From Ditylenchus dipsaci (taxonomy: Eukaryota > Nematoda > Chromadorea > Rhabditida > Anguinidae), in the NCBI GenBank assembly GCA_004194705.1, contig SADC01001376.1, forward strand, positions 1 to 64,000: a stretch of 64,000 nt of DNA, given 5' to 3'. This document shows, in pieces, positions 11,265 through 22,500 of this stretch. How positions within the stretch are numbered: position 1 is the stretch's first letter; each line of letters opens with the position of its first letter. The notes under the pieces are model-generated. The model saw only the letters and a list, made by a program, of their open reading frames with translations, did not search any database and was not told the DNA's origin. The position numbers were made by a program, and so were the translations under genes.

Positions 11265-11440
11265 GTGGCAAAAAGAGACTCTATATGCATTTTTTGATCT
11301 TCTTACTTCTCAGAATCATGTCTAAGGTAAGTGAGTGCGCGCATCTCTAACTCTGGATGCATGAAAAAGCATTCATACCAGAGTTTATTTATGCGATAGG
11401 CCCCAGTATTCAAAACTATGTTCAACATCTTCTTGTTAGT
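11265..11440. repeat. R1 family, copy 4
   Basis: Contains CATGTCTAAGGTAAGTGAGTG and, on the other strand, the TATGCATCCAGAGTT type core ending with the GGGGCCTATCGCATAAA word. Same order as the other R1 copies. Confidence 0.6.
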
Positions 11441-11875
11441 GGGCCCTGTGTGATTAGTGGCCCTCTTTTATTCCCTTCCCCTCCCAATACAGCCCTTATT
11501 CCCTTTTAAATTCAAAAGGCGCCAATTTAAATTTTTCAAATTTTGACTAAAAAACAAGGCTAGGAGACATTTGGCAAAAAAACACATTCCTAACACGTCT
11601 GACACTCCAAGCATCCATCTAGCCACAGATTCTAGTTGCCAAATTCTGGCCAGTTGTTCCAATCAGACCATTGTCAAATTACTGAATCTATCAGATTTGG
11701 ATAAAAAGACAGAAGCTTGGAAGTCTCGGATTTGAGACTGCCTAATCGACCAATTCACATAGTCAACCCACTGTTTGATTCGGCAGGTGGGGTTGATGAG
11801 AATAAAAAAAGTTTGGTGTATTTTCATTATATGATTGTCTGGGTCTTATTATCAAACGTAATCAACGTAATCAAC

Positions 11876-12020
11876 GGTAGCCAAATGTCGTTTTGCCAAA
11901 TGTCGTTTGGCCAAATGTCGTTTTGCCAAACGTCGTTTGGGCAAATCTCGTTTTTGCCAATGTCGTTTGGCCAAAAGATACGTTTGCCAAATGTCGTTTT
12001 TGCCAAATGTCTCCTAGCCA
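11876..12020. repeat. Tandem CCAAATGTCGTTTTG repeat
   Basis: Eight or so imperfect copies of a 16-17 bp unit. A 234-codon open frame running through it is mostly repeat translation. Related TTTGCCAA/CGTTTTG words occur near 14090 and 52560-52680. Confidence 0.7.
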
Positions 12021-12424
12021 AAAACAATGATACCCCCTGTAGTTCGAAAAGAAATTTTGATCTCAGAATCAAAAAAACGAGCGGCTTTCTCATGAAATCG
12101 AGATCGAGAAACATGAATATGAAGTTGTCTCCTCCACCTGATCACTCTTCGTGGGGGGGGGGGGGTGCGGATTCTGAACTCAAGCCAACACAGCCAATGC
12201 AGGTTATAAATATTATTGGGGAAAATTACAAATCCTCTTTAAGCCAATTTTTAACATTATTTTTCTTAACGAGAAGGAGACAGATGCACCGTGATCTCTT
12301 TCTGATCTCTTTGATCTCTTTCTTACACAATCTTCAAGATTTTCTAGCACAGTCTCGATCTCTGGCTGGTTTTATTAGCATACCCAATGTATGGGATGTG
12401 AGTCTCTTGCTGAGTCAGTGATTT

Positions 12425-12791
12425 TTACAGCGAATCCGACGCTTTGTTTGCATACTCATCGAACTGCAAGTATCTAAGCATGTCCAATGCGGCGCGGATA
12501 AAAGCTGTAGGGTTGTCTATGTTTTTTGCATGCAAGAGAGGTGCAAAATGTCTTATGGTTTACTGTTAAATAAGTATTTAAGGTTTCGAACACAGCCAAT
12601 TTATCGCCGATAATCGTGCCAGAAACTAGGCCAGGACCACCTGTCAAACCATATGCAAGGTTAAAGATTATATTGGTGATAACATAAAGGTTAGGCATCA
12701 ACATAATTCCGTTGTTGAACTGCTGAGGACGAATGACCAATTCATGCAACGGAAGTTGCATGAAGGCATTGTACACGATCATGGCATCAAA
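12425..12791 (-). CDS. C-terminal exons of a possible nucleoside-transporter-like (CNT) protein
   Basis: Two minus-strand exons in phase 0. The first (12564-12791) follows a TACATCCAG acceptor and begins FDAMIVYNAFMQLPLHELV; it contains the hydrophobic stretch LYVITNIIFNLAYGLTGGPG, then GTIIGDKLAVFETLNTYLT. A 100-bp intron (GTAAAC...TTGCAG) leads to a 13-codon terminal exon (12425-12463) ending ANKASDSL-stop. The order 'G...(L/I)IG.K....E...YL' resembles the concentrative nucleoside transporter segment with its LIG-K-NEF-AY motif, but the NEF is FET and the chain stops soon after. This is a weak assignment; what is firm is the spliced, protein-like C-terminus. Earlier exons were not found upstream to about 13.2 kb. 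Confidence 0.4.
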
Positions 12792-13191
12792 CTGGATGTA
12801 ATAGATTCATTATAAAATCAAACATAAAAGTAAAGTTCAAACGAATTCTCATCCTTTATCGGCACCACTTTTTAAAAGAAGTTTTTGTTCATTCAAAAAA
12901 TTATTTTTTATTCCTAGATTAGTTCGAACAGCTTCGAAAGGCTATTTCTGAGGATTAAGATTGTTGTAGTTAAAAATACTCATGAAGATAGAAAAGGTAG
13001 AACAAGTAAAATACAGTGTATTTGCTTAACAATATTTTTCAAAAGGTGGTAAATAAAAAGAAAACCAAAAAATAGTTTGGAACAATGACCTCACCGCTTT
13101 TGTCAATATAATTAAAGTTGAATCACGTGTAGTCTAGGAATTGACGGAAATATATGTGAGTACTTAAAGCATATTATCGTGATATTCCAGT

Positions 13192-13263
13192 GGCCAAGTA
13201 GTATAGTGGTTAGTACTCCACGTTGTGGCCGTGGCGACGTCAGTTCGATTCTGGCCTTGGGCA
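13192..13263 (+). tRNA. tRNA-His (GTG anticodon)
   Basis: A complete cloverleaf can be drawn. Acceptor GGCCAAG pairs with CTTGGGC (one mismatch at pair 2:71). The D arm is the usual TAGTGGTTAGTAC. Anticodon stem CCACG/CGTGG closes loop TTGTGGC with anticodon GTG. T stem GTCAG/CTGGC closes TTCGATT. The discriminator is A at 13263. It is followed within a few bases by CTTCTTTTTT, a Pol III terminator. The A box and the B box (GTTCGATTC) are intact. The acceptor mismatch is the only oddity. Confidence 0.9.
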
Positions 13264-13599
13264 GCTTCTTTTTTAATCTTAGACAAAGCTTTTTTTGGGC
13301 AGAAAATTAGCTGGCGAAAAACACTTACAAGGGACCATATTGAACTGTCCCCTCGAAATTGAAAATTTGGCTTTTCTAATAATGTTCGCCATGGTCGATT
13401 TACTAGTAAAAGTGTCAGAGATATCTGCCCATGGAAAGTAAAAGCGCCAGATTGAGTACCCTCTAAACCTTGAAAAAAGTGCTTGGTCCCCCCTTTGGTC
13501 TAAAATTTCAAAAAATGAATTTTGAAAAATTCACCTTCAAAATCCCGCCTAATTTTCATTTTCATTTCACTTATATGGACAAAAGTTTGGAGAATACAC

Positions 13600-14000
13600 T
13601 TTGAACATTTAGAAATTTGCACAATCCGCCTTGTTCATTGATTTTGGCCAGACTAATCATTTCATTGAAAAGGTTCCAAAAGGATTAGTATTCCAGTCTA
13701 TGCGCCAGCTTAATTTCTGCGAGTGCATTTTAGTGTATCACTGGACAAGATATTTGCGAAAAATTTTGCAAATAAATAAGAAATTTTTCGATCAAGCAAA
13801 AAGTGGAAAAAGTTATCCGTATAGACAGCGTGTCTGGGCAAAAATATGGCTCGCAACATCCGTAGGAAATGCTGCATTGTCTGATGAACTGCTATAAAGG
13901 CCGCCTTCGAAGATGCATTGAAGTGAATAAAATAAATTTTGAGAAGGTCTATGGAATATTAAATGAAAGTGAATTATATTAAAAAATTTTGATGAACTTC
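13600..14000. repeat. Dispersed repeat, copy 1
   Basis: The stretch containing CATTTCATTGAAAAGGTT, CTATGCGCCAGC and GCTGCATTGTCTGATGAA is found again at 17265-17690 with many indels. The 88-codon open frame of this copy is destroyed in the other, so it is not treated as a gene. Confidence 0.6.
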
Positions 14001-14960
14001 CTTTTGTTTCTTTTATTTTGCTCTGATGAACACTGCTATTCTTGTTTGGTACCAAACAAATGCAAATGATATTTCACAAAAACGACATTTGTCAAACCCG
14101 AAACTTGGCAAACAACGTTTCACAAAAACTCATTTCAGAATAAAAACAACAGGCGGACGAAGGCATATTTTTTGGAACTTTTTTACTAAAATTGTCCTTC
14201 AAACACCCCAAATCGCAACCATAGAAGCCTAACTCGAAATTTGCGCTTAACTGTCTTCAGAAAAAAGGTCATTGAAAGAAATAGCTCCAGCATAAAACAT
14301 TGTTCCTATGTGTGCTCAAGTCTCTTGCAATGAGGCATGCGTTATCATCGTCGACATTCCGGTGAAAAGCTCAAGCAAATCTCCATACGTCAAAGAAGCA
14401 GCCAAAGCTTCTCTGAAGCAGACTCTACACTTCAGTGCAAATAAAGTATTCCAGTTCCAGTCTACTAATTGAAGAGTGAAAAATGGAAAGTTAAATATTG
14501 AAAGTGGAAAATGGAAAATTCCCATGGAAAATTTGCCTTTGGAAATATTTGAAAGGTCGGAGGTTCAATTCCCAGTGAGTGTATACACATTTTAATAAAC
14601 CTCTGGCGGAATTAAAACGAAGCGCGAAGCGCCTAGCCCTGATTCTCCCCCTCCTGTAACTCATCTACTGATCCATCCATTAAAATTTGAAAATACGATA
14701 GGCGTCTGTATTTCATAGTAATTTAATAATGAAGTCTACAGTCATAATGATCTTATTAATTACCAAACAGTAAATATTTACATATATACTCTTAAAAAAA
14801 ATATATGCCCTTAAGCCGAATAATTGAAAAACTTATTGAACAGCCACTCTGACAAAGTGCTCTAGGTAGAGACAAACGAAATGGGAGCAAAATAGATTAT
14901 GTAGCTTTATTTGTCACAATAATTAAGATTTTAATCAATTAGTTTACATTTCAGAGCTCT
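14001..14960. other. Spacer with minor repeats
   Basis: Contains degenerate TTTGTCAAACCC/GGCAAACAACG words near 14090 and a B-box-like GGTTCAATTCCC near 14555. No supported exon. Confidence 0.35.
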
Positions 14961-14984
14961 AAATTATTGTTTCATTAAAATTTC

Positions 14985-15222
14985 ATTAAAAAAGTGTCCT
15001 TGATTTGTTCATCTTTATGCCTACTGTCAGTGATACCATGTGTCAACATACGCCACATTCTTGGAGCTGACCCGCGGGAGTTCTATACAGGCATACATTG
15101 CCAGCAGCACAATCGCAGTTCGTGCCTTAAAAACAGTGGATTTCATACGTCTTTGAATTCATACGGTCGTGAAAATCCAGGGAGCTAATTATCAGAGAAA
15201 GGCTGATCAATACAGGAAATAA
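14985..15222 (+). CDS. Weak exon candidate: possible short secreted peptide
   Basis: An open frame begins KKVSLICSSLCLLSVIPCVN, looking like a signal peptide without an ATG (ATT sits where a start might be), and continues GADPREFYTGIHCQQHNRSS before a stop at 15185-15187. A strong donor, ATAAG/GTATGT, lies at about 15222 in another frame, and a TTTCAG acceptor precedes the region at 14947-14953. The parts do not combine into one clean exon, so this may be a decayed gene or chance. Confidence 0.18.
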
Positions 15223-15351
15223 GGTATGTCAATTACTTCTAATCCACTGTACTTAATTATTTCGAATTTAGCTGATACCCGCCTTCCGAAATATTTAGAT
15301 CGGCCACTGGCATACCCTTTTGAACATTAATTTAATGCCTAACAAAATAAC

Positions 15352-16027
15352 CCCTAACAAATATTTTTTCAAAATCAAGTTTTAACCATTTCTAAGTAAT
15401 TCTTATGCGCTGAAAACGATAAAAAATTGTTTTCTGGCATTTTCTGACCTAAAAAGTTGATTTTTGAAAAAACATTTTTGACCAAAATTCAACTTTTTGT
15501 CTTGCGTGACCAAGGTAAACCACCTGAAAATGGCACCTAGAGTCCTAAAAAGATGGGATTTGAACATAGTTTTGTTAACTGGGGCATACCGCATAAAGAA
15601 ACTCTCGTATGCATGTTTTTTTCATGCATCCAGAGTCACTTTCGAGTGATTTGTGTCTAAGGTATATGTGGGTCTGCGCATCTCAACTCCAAGCAACCAA
15701 GCCCCCTGCGCTCCCGAAGGGAGTGCCGAGGGCTTGGGAGTTAGAGATGCGCGCACTCACTTACCTTAGACATAATTCCGAGCAGGACTCTTTTTCATAA
15801 AATACATATGGAGACTCTTTTGCCTAGCTCCAGTGACAAAACGAGGTAGAATACCTTGGTCCCCTAAGGCAAAAAGTCGAATTTTGGTCAAAAAAAAATT
15901 TTCAAAAATCAACTTTTTAGGTCAGAAAATGCTCGAAAACACCTTTTTTTCGTTTTCAGCGCATAAAAATCACTTAGAAATGGTTAAAACTTGATTTTGA
16001 AAAAAAAATTGTTGGGGGGGGGGGGGT
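15352..16027. repeat. Foldback repeat, family R1, copy 5
   Basis: Arms: CTTATGCGCTGAAAACGAT left and its complement at 15950-15970. Paired CCTTGGT motifs and the R1 core (CATCCAGAGTCACTTTCG, GTGTCTAAGG) lie inside. It ends in a run of 13 G. Confidence 0.75.
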
Positions 16028-16700
16028 ATTCGCTACTAGGGTCGGCAATCCTTATTCCCACTTTAACGGCAGTTTCACTACAATGGCACCTTGAGGACGA
16101 CTTTCACAGTAAAAATTTACTTTCGGTGTAAAGGCACTTCGACATCTTGGCGTAAATTAGAAACAGCAAAGTCAATTATGATTAGGATGCTTACCTGGTA
16201 GTATCTTTATAAATTTCCTTCGTCCCTTTCATTAACACCAGCGCGAAAATGGTTTCCTTATTTTTTCAATATCAAGTATGACATGTTTGAGTCCGTCTAG
16301 AAAAAATATGAAAAAAGTTTGAGAGGGCAAACCAAGGCATTTTTCCGGGATCCACTCCGACATGTACAGACCCGAAAATTTTTTTTAAATTCAAAGAAAA
16401 AATTCATTGCCAATAATCATTTATTTTGCGGTGGAACTAATTATAACCAATTTTTTACAGTTGAGTATACCTAATGGAGAATGCAAGAAGGCAGAAGACT
16501 AGTAAGAGCTGCTTGGCAACAGACATTGTAATACGAAGGCTTTTAAAAAATTACAAAGATTTATTGTAAATAAGTTTGACCTCATCTTTTTGCCTTTTAA
16601 AGACTTTCATCTGACAGAAAAAGTGTTATTATTCAAATTCAGCTTTGCTGATGATCTAAAAACATAGTTTCACGTGCTTAATACTCGGTCTGGTCTCATA

Positions 16701-17239
16701 CAGGGTGAATCGAGAACTTTTAAAAAATTCTCATGACTTCCGACTTGCTATTCAATTTATATACAGTTTTCTTTCGATAAACCTGCACACCTGGGGACTA
16801 GTTTGGGTTGCTGGTTTACCGAGGTTGCCGGTTTATTGTTTCCAATTTATTTGTCGATTAGCCAAATAAGTCTTTTTCACAATGCCGGCTTATCGAGAGT
16901 GTCGGTTCATCGGGCTGCCGGTTCATCGAGAGTGGACTGTACTTGCTAAAGAATCATATTTCGAACACTTTTTCGTGTTTTTCATGCCTGAAACATGCTA
17001 AAAACATGTCGCAAAGTACATACGACACTTTTAAAAAGAGTAATTTTACAAACAAAATCTAGAAAAACGTCAAAACTACATTTAGTGTCGAGAATTATTC
17101 ATTTTACTGCCAGAAATAATTTATTTGGAGGTGTAAAGCCGGAATGATTAGCCCAATTATTTCGGTCAAGAAAGGAGAAGGTGACGCAGGGAAAATTTTA
17201 AGAGCCATTCTAATTCTCAGAAATTGTTCAATCACCCTG
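16701..17239. mobile_element. MITE with CAGGGTG ends and TA duplication, second MITE nested inside
   Basis: Left end CAGGGTGAATCGAGAAC and right end complement GTTCAATCACCCTG, both flanked by TA, as for Tc1/mariner-like elements. Nested at 16764-16939 is another TA-flanked element with CAGTTTTCTTTCGATAAAC at the left and ATCGAGAGTGGACTG at the right, of the pogo-like CAGTC...GACTG type. No ORF. Confidence 0.65.
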
Positions 17240-17264
17240 TAAATTTTATTTAAATTTTATTTCT

Positions 17265-17690
17265 CTTTGGCCAGACTGTTCATTTCATTGAAAAGGTTGG
17301 AAGAGGATTAGTATTGTAATCTATGCGCCAGCCTAATTTCTTCAACTGCATTTTAGCGTATGGCTTAACAAGGTTTTTTTCAGAAGTTTTTGCAGAAGAA
17401 TAAGAGATTTCTCCATTTAGCAAAAACTGGGCATATAATATAGGCGGCATAATTCGGTTGTTTTGTCGGAATCATACCAGAAAATTATGCCAAACGTCCG
17501 TGGACGAATTCCACGAATTATGACAAATGTCCGGTTGCTGGTATAGACAGCGTGGCTGGCCAAAAAAAATGGCTCGCCACATCCGTAGGACATGCTGCAT
17601 TGTCTGATGAAATCCTATACACGGCGTCTCCGAAGATGCACTAAAGTGAATGAAAGAATGAGAATGTCTATGGAAATATTGAATAAAAAG
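17265..17690. repeat. Dispersed repeat, copy 2, with nested MITE
   Basis: Matches 13600-14000. A short insert near 17440-17545 carries ATTATGCCAAACGTCCG and GACAAATGTCCGG words, like the palindrome at 27164-27314. Confidence 0.55.
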
Positions 17691-18060
17691 CCTCAGCCTC
17701 AGCCGGCTGGGGTCTGAAAATTTTTCTCAGAATCAGCCGGGACTAAATTTATACCTCAGCCATCAGCCTCAACCTCAGCCGGCAGATGGCTGAGTCAACC
17801 TCGACCGGATGACTCAAATTTAACAATTAACAATAGCCTGGGAAAAAATTTAATCACTGAATCTTTTTTTTGACTTAAGACTTCAAAATTGTCAAAAAAA
17901 CAGTTAAAAATCAATAAAACGCCAAAAATTTGATAAAAAAAACTTTCCTCAGCCGGCTGACTTCTGAAAATCTTTGTCATACTTAGCCGTCAGCCAGGTC
18001 AAAAATTTTATCTCAGCCAGCTAATGGCTGACTTCAACCTGAGAATGCTGAGGACACCCC
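17690..18060. repeat. CAGCCGGCTGA motif repeat
   Basis: Multiple copies of CTCAGCCGGCTGA and CTCAGCC(A/T)TCAGCC in both orientations. The two ends are approximately inverted, fitting another tandem-motif MITE. Confidence 0.6.
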
Positions 18061-18890
18061 CTGCTAGGGACTTCACCAGAGTGAATTAAGTGTTTCAGTT
18101 AGCTGAGATTCTTGAATAATTCCAGTTGATGCAGTCAAGTTATAATTGGTGTAAGTTTAGAATTTTTCGCATTCGAAAATAAAAGTTCTTTATAGTAAAA
18201 GTTCTTTACGCCCCTTCAGGGGCGTTAAATCTAGGTTTGAGTGTATCAATAGATTTTGGATTTGTTACGTAAAAAATTAAAAAAAGATATTTCCTAAAGT
18301 TTTGGCAAGACTGATAGAGCCAGTTTGTTTGCACAGCATTCGAATTTCAGCCACTTGATATTCTACTATAATCAATTAATTTTTTAAAACTGTCATAGCC
18401 ACAGTTTCAAACACTTTTTAGACATCAGAGATGGCTACATTTTTTTGTATATTTGATCGGTCGACATAAATATTCCATTATAAATTTAATTATAAGATTG
18501 ATATCTCATAATATGTAATCTTTACCAAAATATTTTGTCCGCTTTTTTAATTTGAAGCGAGTTCTTTTGTCCACCTTAATTTTTCGGTTTTTCGATTGAA
18601 ATAAATCCTACACTACTTCAGGGTTTCTGTAGGCACGATTTTTGTAGGCCTTTTTAACTCAAATATTCGAGGATCAGACAGATGAAAAAAATTCTGATTT
18701 CAGGAATAGAAGTCAAAAGAACACAACCGCATGTTAAATATCTTTGCGATTTGTTATAGTGTCGGTTAGATCGAGGCTCAACTGCGATATAAATTTTAAG
18801 AATATATAAATATAAAGTGGCTTACACAATACTCCAACATTGTCAAAACCACGCTCTAGCTCTGACAAAATGTTAATAGCTCTAGTACAG

Positions 18891-19090
18891 GGCTGCGAAC
18901 TCAAAATTTTGAAAAAAATACATTTGGCCAGAAAAAAGTACAAACTAGCCCTTTTTTGTCAAAAAAAATGTCATTTCATACCGCGCTTATTGAATTTAAA
19001 GCACCGAAAAAAGATTTGACCCAAAAATTTAGAAATCAAATAGATTTTAGTCCTTCAAAAAGTACGAATCTTTTTAGAAAGTTCACTATG
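18891..19090. repeat. CAGGGCTGC family MITE, truncated
   Basis: Left end CAGGGCTGCGAACTCAAAAT and interior words are shared with 24693-24888 and 34006-34203; the right end has lost its CAGCCCTG. Confidence 0.55.
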
Positions 19091-19293
19091 ATGATTCGCT
19101 TTAGTAACTTTTCACCACTAAACGCCTTCTTCTAGGTTACTTGTTTGAATTCTTGGCTGAAACCTCCAAACGACATTTTCGAGATTTCACTTTTGACGAG
19201 TAGCCTTTCAAAAAAGTTGCAAAACAAAACAGTAGTGCAATATTATACTGAGTTTACTGTTTTTTACTGTATTTCTGAGCCATCTGATAATTA

Positions 19294-19304
19294 TAAATTT
19301 TCAG
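19294..19304 (+). promoter_or_regulatory. Putative spliced-leader trans-splice acceptor
   Basis: TAAATTTTCAG ends 15 bases before the ATG at 19320 of the pseudo-astacin gene, with no upstream exon in frame. A TTTTCAG at that distance from a start codon is the usual nematode trans-splicing site. Confidence 0.5.
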
Positions 19305-19319
19305 ATTTACTTATTAAAA

Positions 19320-19546
19320 ATGAACTGGGACATTAAATTAAAGAAAAGGTCAGATACGAAATATTTGCACCACCATCTACCAACTAACCACTATTTGAAG
19401 AAAATTAAAGAAAGTCAAATATTCTTTACTTTACTAGTTGTCCTTGTACTATTGATATTTCTTATTTTTTCTTTATTATATATAAGCGGGAAAGCACATG
19501 CTAAAGCATGGTCGAGACCTTCAAAAGTATGGAAATGGGAGGTTTG
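19320..19546 (+). CDS. Pseudo-astacin exon 1: N-terminal membrane anchor
   Basis: Starts MNWDIKLKKRSDTKYLHHH, basic and His-rich, then a 23-residue hydrophobic segment (FFTLLVVLVLLIFLIFSLLY), then SGKAHAKAWSRPSKVWKWEV. The positive residues before the helix predict type II topology (C-terminus outside). The usual astacin prodomain with its Asp switch is not present: only about 20 residues separate the helix from the protease-like fold. The donor is TTTG/GTAGTC (phase 2), preferred over GAG/GTTTGG six bases earlier because only it keeps phase with the next exon. Confidence 0.7.
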
Positions 19547-22500
19547 GTAGTCTATATGCAGTCAAAACTGAATATAAGGTGACCCCTAAAAGTTCGTTTC
19601 CGCCTACGGTTAGACACATTTTTTAGTTTGATTTTTGAAATCTTTGGCACTTTCTGTTATTACAGTCTGGTCCCAAGGTCCCGATTTTACCGATCGTTTT
19701 TCAAAATTTGAAATGATTTGCCATTTAGAAAACAAAACCTGGATATAAGGAGTATTCAAGTTTTGTTTTTTAAATAGCAAAACATTCGAGCTTTTGAAAA
19801 AACAATCGGCTGAATCGGAATCCTTGGAATATTTGGGACCAGACTGTTAAAACAGAAACGGCAAAATCTTTCAAAAATTGAAGTTAGGCGGGAACCAACT
19901 TTTGAGGGGGGGGGGGGGTGGCCTTATATCCAGTTCCGACTGTACTCTAAAGTATTAAGTTGTTCTCAAAGTTTGTAGCCCCGCTAAAACTCACTTTCTT
20001 CTTCTTTTTTCGGATCTCATATCTGATAATGGCAAACATAGCAAACATAGAAAAACATCATTTGTTTTCTATGTCAGGCTTTTAATGTGGTTGGTAAAAA
20101 ATTGAATTTTAGGGGGCCCACAAACTTTGCAAAGAACCCGATAGTCACTATACTAAAAAACTATTTTAGAATGTATCTTTTTCATATGATTATGAAAAAG
20201 AAACCAAAAACAAAAGATTAAAAAGAAACATCGGCACTTACCACAGGATAAGTGGAGGCAGCTACATCATTCCTTTTGAAATCAGTTCTGAAATAAGTAG
20301 GAATTTACAATATTTATTGATTCGTAGTTTTACAATAAACTGTTGTGATTGTTTTCAAGGCCATGCTGCATCTCAGCTAATAGAAAGAGCTATGGCAGAA
20401 ATTGCACATGGTCAGTGCATCGAATTCCGTGACATTGCTAAAGCTACAGACAAAGCTACTGAGAAAAAAGGCAGTTACTTGAGCTTTACAGAAAGCGATG
20501 AGTGAGTATTTTAAAAGCAAAATGCACCACTCTATAAAAACATATCGCCATGTGTCGGCTCTAATGGAGAATCCGGTGCTAATTTCTCATAGGTACCCCC
20601 TGTTGATTTTTTTCGTGTTTTGCCTTGGTCCCCCCTGTTGATTTTTAATGTGACCATGGCGTGGCGTGGTTAAGATGATTATGGTTGACATGATCGCCTC
20701 AATCACCACGATCGGGACCGAAGCAAAATACGAAAAAAAAATCATTATGGGAACCAAGGCAAGATTTGCACCGGAATCTGCATTAGCGCCAAAGATATCG
20801 CCATGCTGAAAAATGTTCTCTGGCTACCATAGATGCAGGTATAATTTTTCGGTATAATCCTTATGCAGGTATAGTCCTTGCTTCGTGATAGGCATAGCAT
20901 TTTTTTAAATTGCAGTTCGTGTCATCTTGTAGCTAAGATGACCATGTCAATGTGATATGAAAATTAATAAAAATGAGTGGATCTGCATTTTTCACACACC
21001 CGCGCTGCAGAGTGTAGATCCAGCATAAAAAATGACGGATCTATATACATCCGCGCCAACCCGAAAAAAATATTTTCCAAAAAAAAATATATAATATGAA
21101 AAAGTTTTTTTAAGAAAACTGTTTATTTATACTTTTTGATTGATTTAAGGCAAAAAACCTTTTGCTAAAATAGTTCGGCTAAAATTTTGGCTTTGTTTTG
21201 TAAATTTGCCTTGGACCCCCAGTTGATTTGACTGGGGTTGTGGCTCAGGTTCAAGTGCTCCAAAATTTTTGAAATTTTTTTGCCTCGGTCCCCCAAGCTG
21301 ATTTTTTTTTAGAATCGTTTTTTATAAATTACCTTGGGGGACTAAGGCAATAATTATTTAACGAATTTTTTTTACTAAAAGCATTCTCTGCTTTAAAATA
21401 ACTGAAAAGTGTGAATAAAATCCCTTTTGGAGACTTTCGGGGAAAAATGTCTGAAAAAATCAACAGGGGGAGCAAGGCATACTTTTTGGGCGAAACAGCC
21501 AGAAATTCTGAAGTCTAATATTTTCAACATTTTAAATGTCAAACATTGATTGGCACACAACATGGAGAAAATCTGATTGAGCTTAACGCTAAATGCCTGC
21601 CTCCAGTGGTCGGCATCCAAAAACTGATCAAGCTGATTCTCTATAACTTGGGCATGGACAATGAAGAGTCCAGGCCCAAGAGAGACAACTATGTCAAAAT
21701 CCATGATAACTTGGTAGCTAAAGGTAATTCCACATTTTTAAATTTTAAATTTGAAAATCTTCAATTTGAAAATTTTTAGATTCCAAACACATGTTCAGTG
21801 TTAATAAGCACATGCCAGCAGTAGACGAAAAAGAAAATCCCTACGACTACTACAGCATCATGCACAGTGACTGCCATGCTGGTGCTATCGACTCTAAAAG
21901 TGTGACTATAGAGGCTATTACCAACGGACGTCCTGACCCCACACTTACTCAAGTAGGTTAAGCTCAGGCACACAGGGTGGTCCAAAATTTTCCTACTATT
22001 GACTTTTGCTCAAAACTTTTTCATTTCGCGCTTTTTTTGGTGAGATCTTTTTTTTTGTGGGAGAGAAAAGGCGATGAGAATTCGTTTGACAACAAACATG
22101 TCATTTTTCGGTGAAAAATTTTGTTTTTGACAGACCCGCTAAAAATTTGCATAATTTTCAGCCGAAATGTCAAAAGATCTATTCAACATTCATTTAAACA
22201 ACCGTAGACAGTGGCAACATTATGCAACAAAAAATTCATCTACATTTGCTTCATCGACATGCTCTAAACTTCTGCCTTGAATTTCTGCACCTGTGAAGCC
22301 GGTTTTCGTACGAATTCATGGCACATCAACCATCTCCTACGGCAGTTTATCCAAAAAACGAAGAATTTTTTCCCTAAACTCAGGAGGTTTGCTGGCTGAA
22401 TCCGAAAGACGGCTTCTCAAATCCATAGAATTTCAAGGCAGAAGTTCAGAGCATGTCGATGGAGTAAATGTTGATAAATTTTTTCTTGAACGTTGTTGTC

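Noticed and set aside
11717..12421. 234-codon plus-strand open frame
   Set aside because: Its middle is the CCAAATGTCGTTTTG tandem repeat, followed by a G13 run; no splice signals, composition changes abruptly, no family.
13631..13897. 88-codon frame with reasonable composition
   Set aside because: The same DNA at 17265-17690 is interrupted by stops and indels; it is a dispersed repeat.
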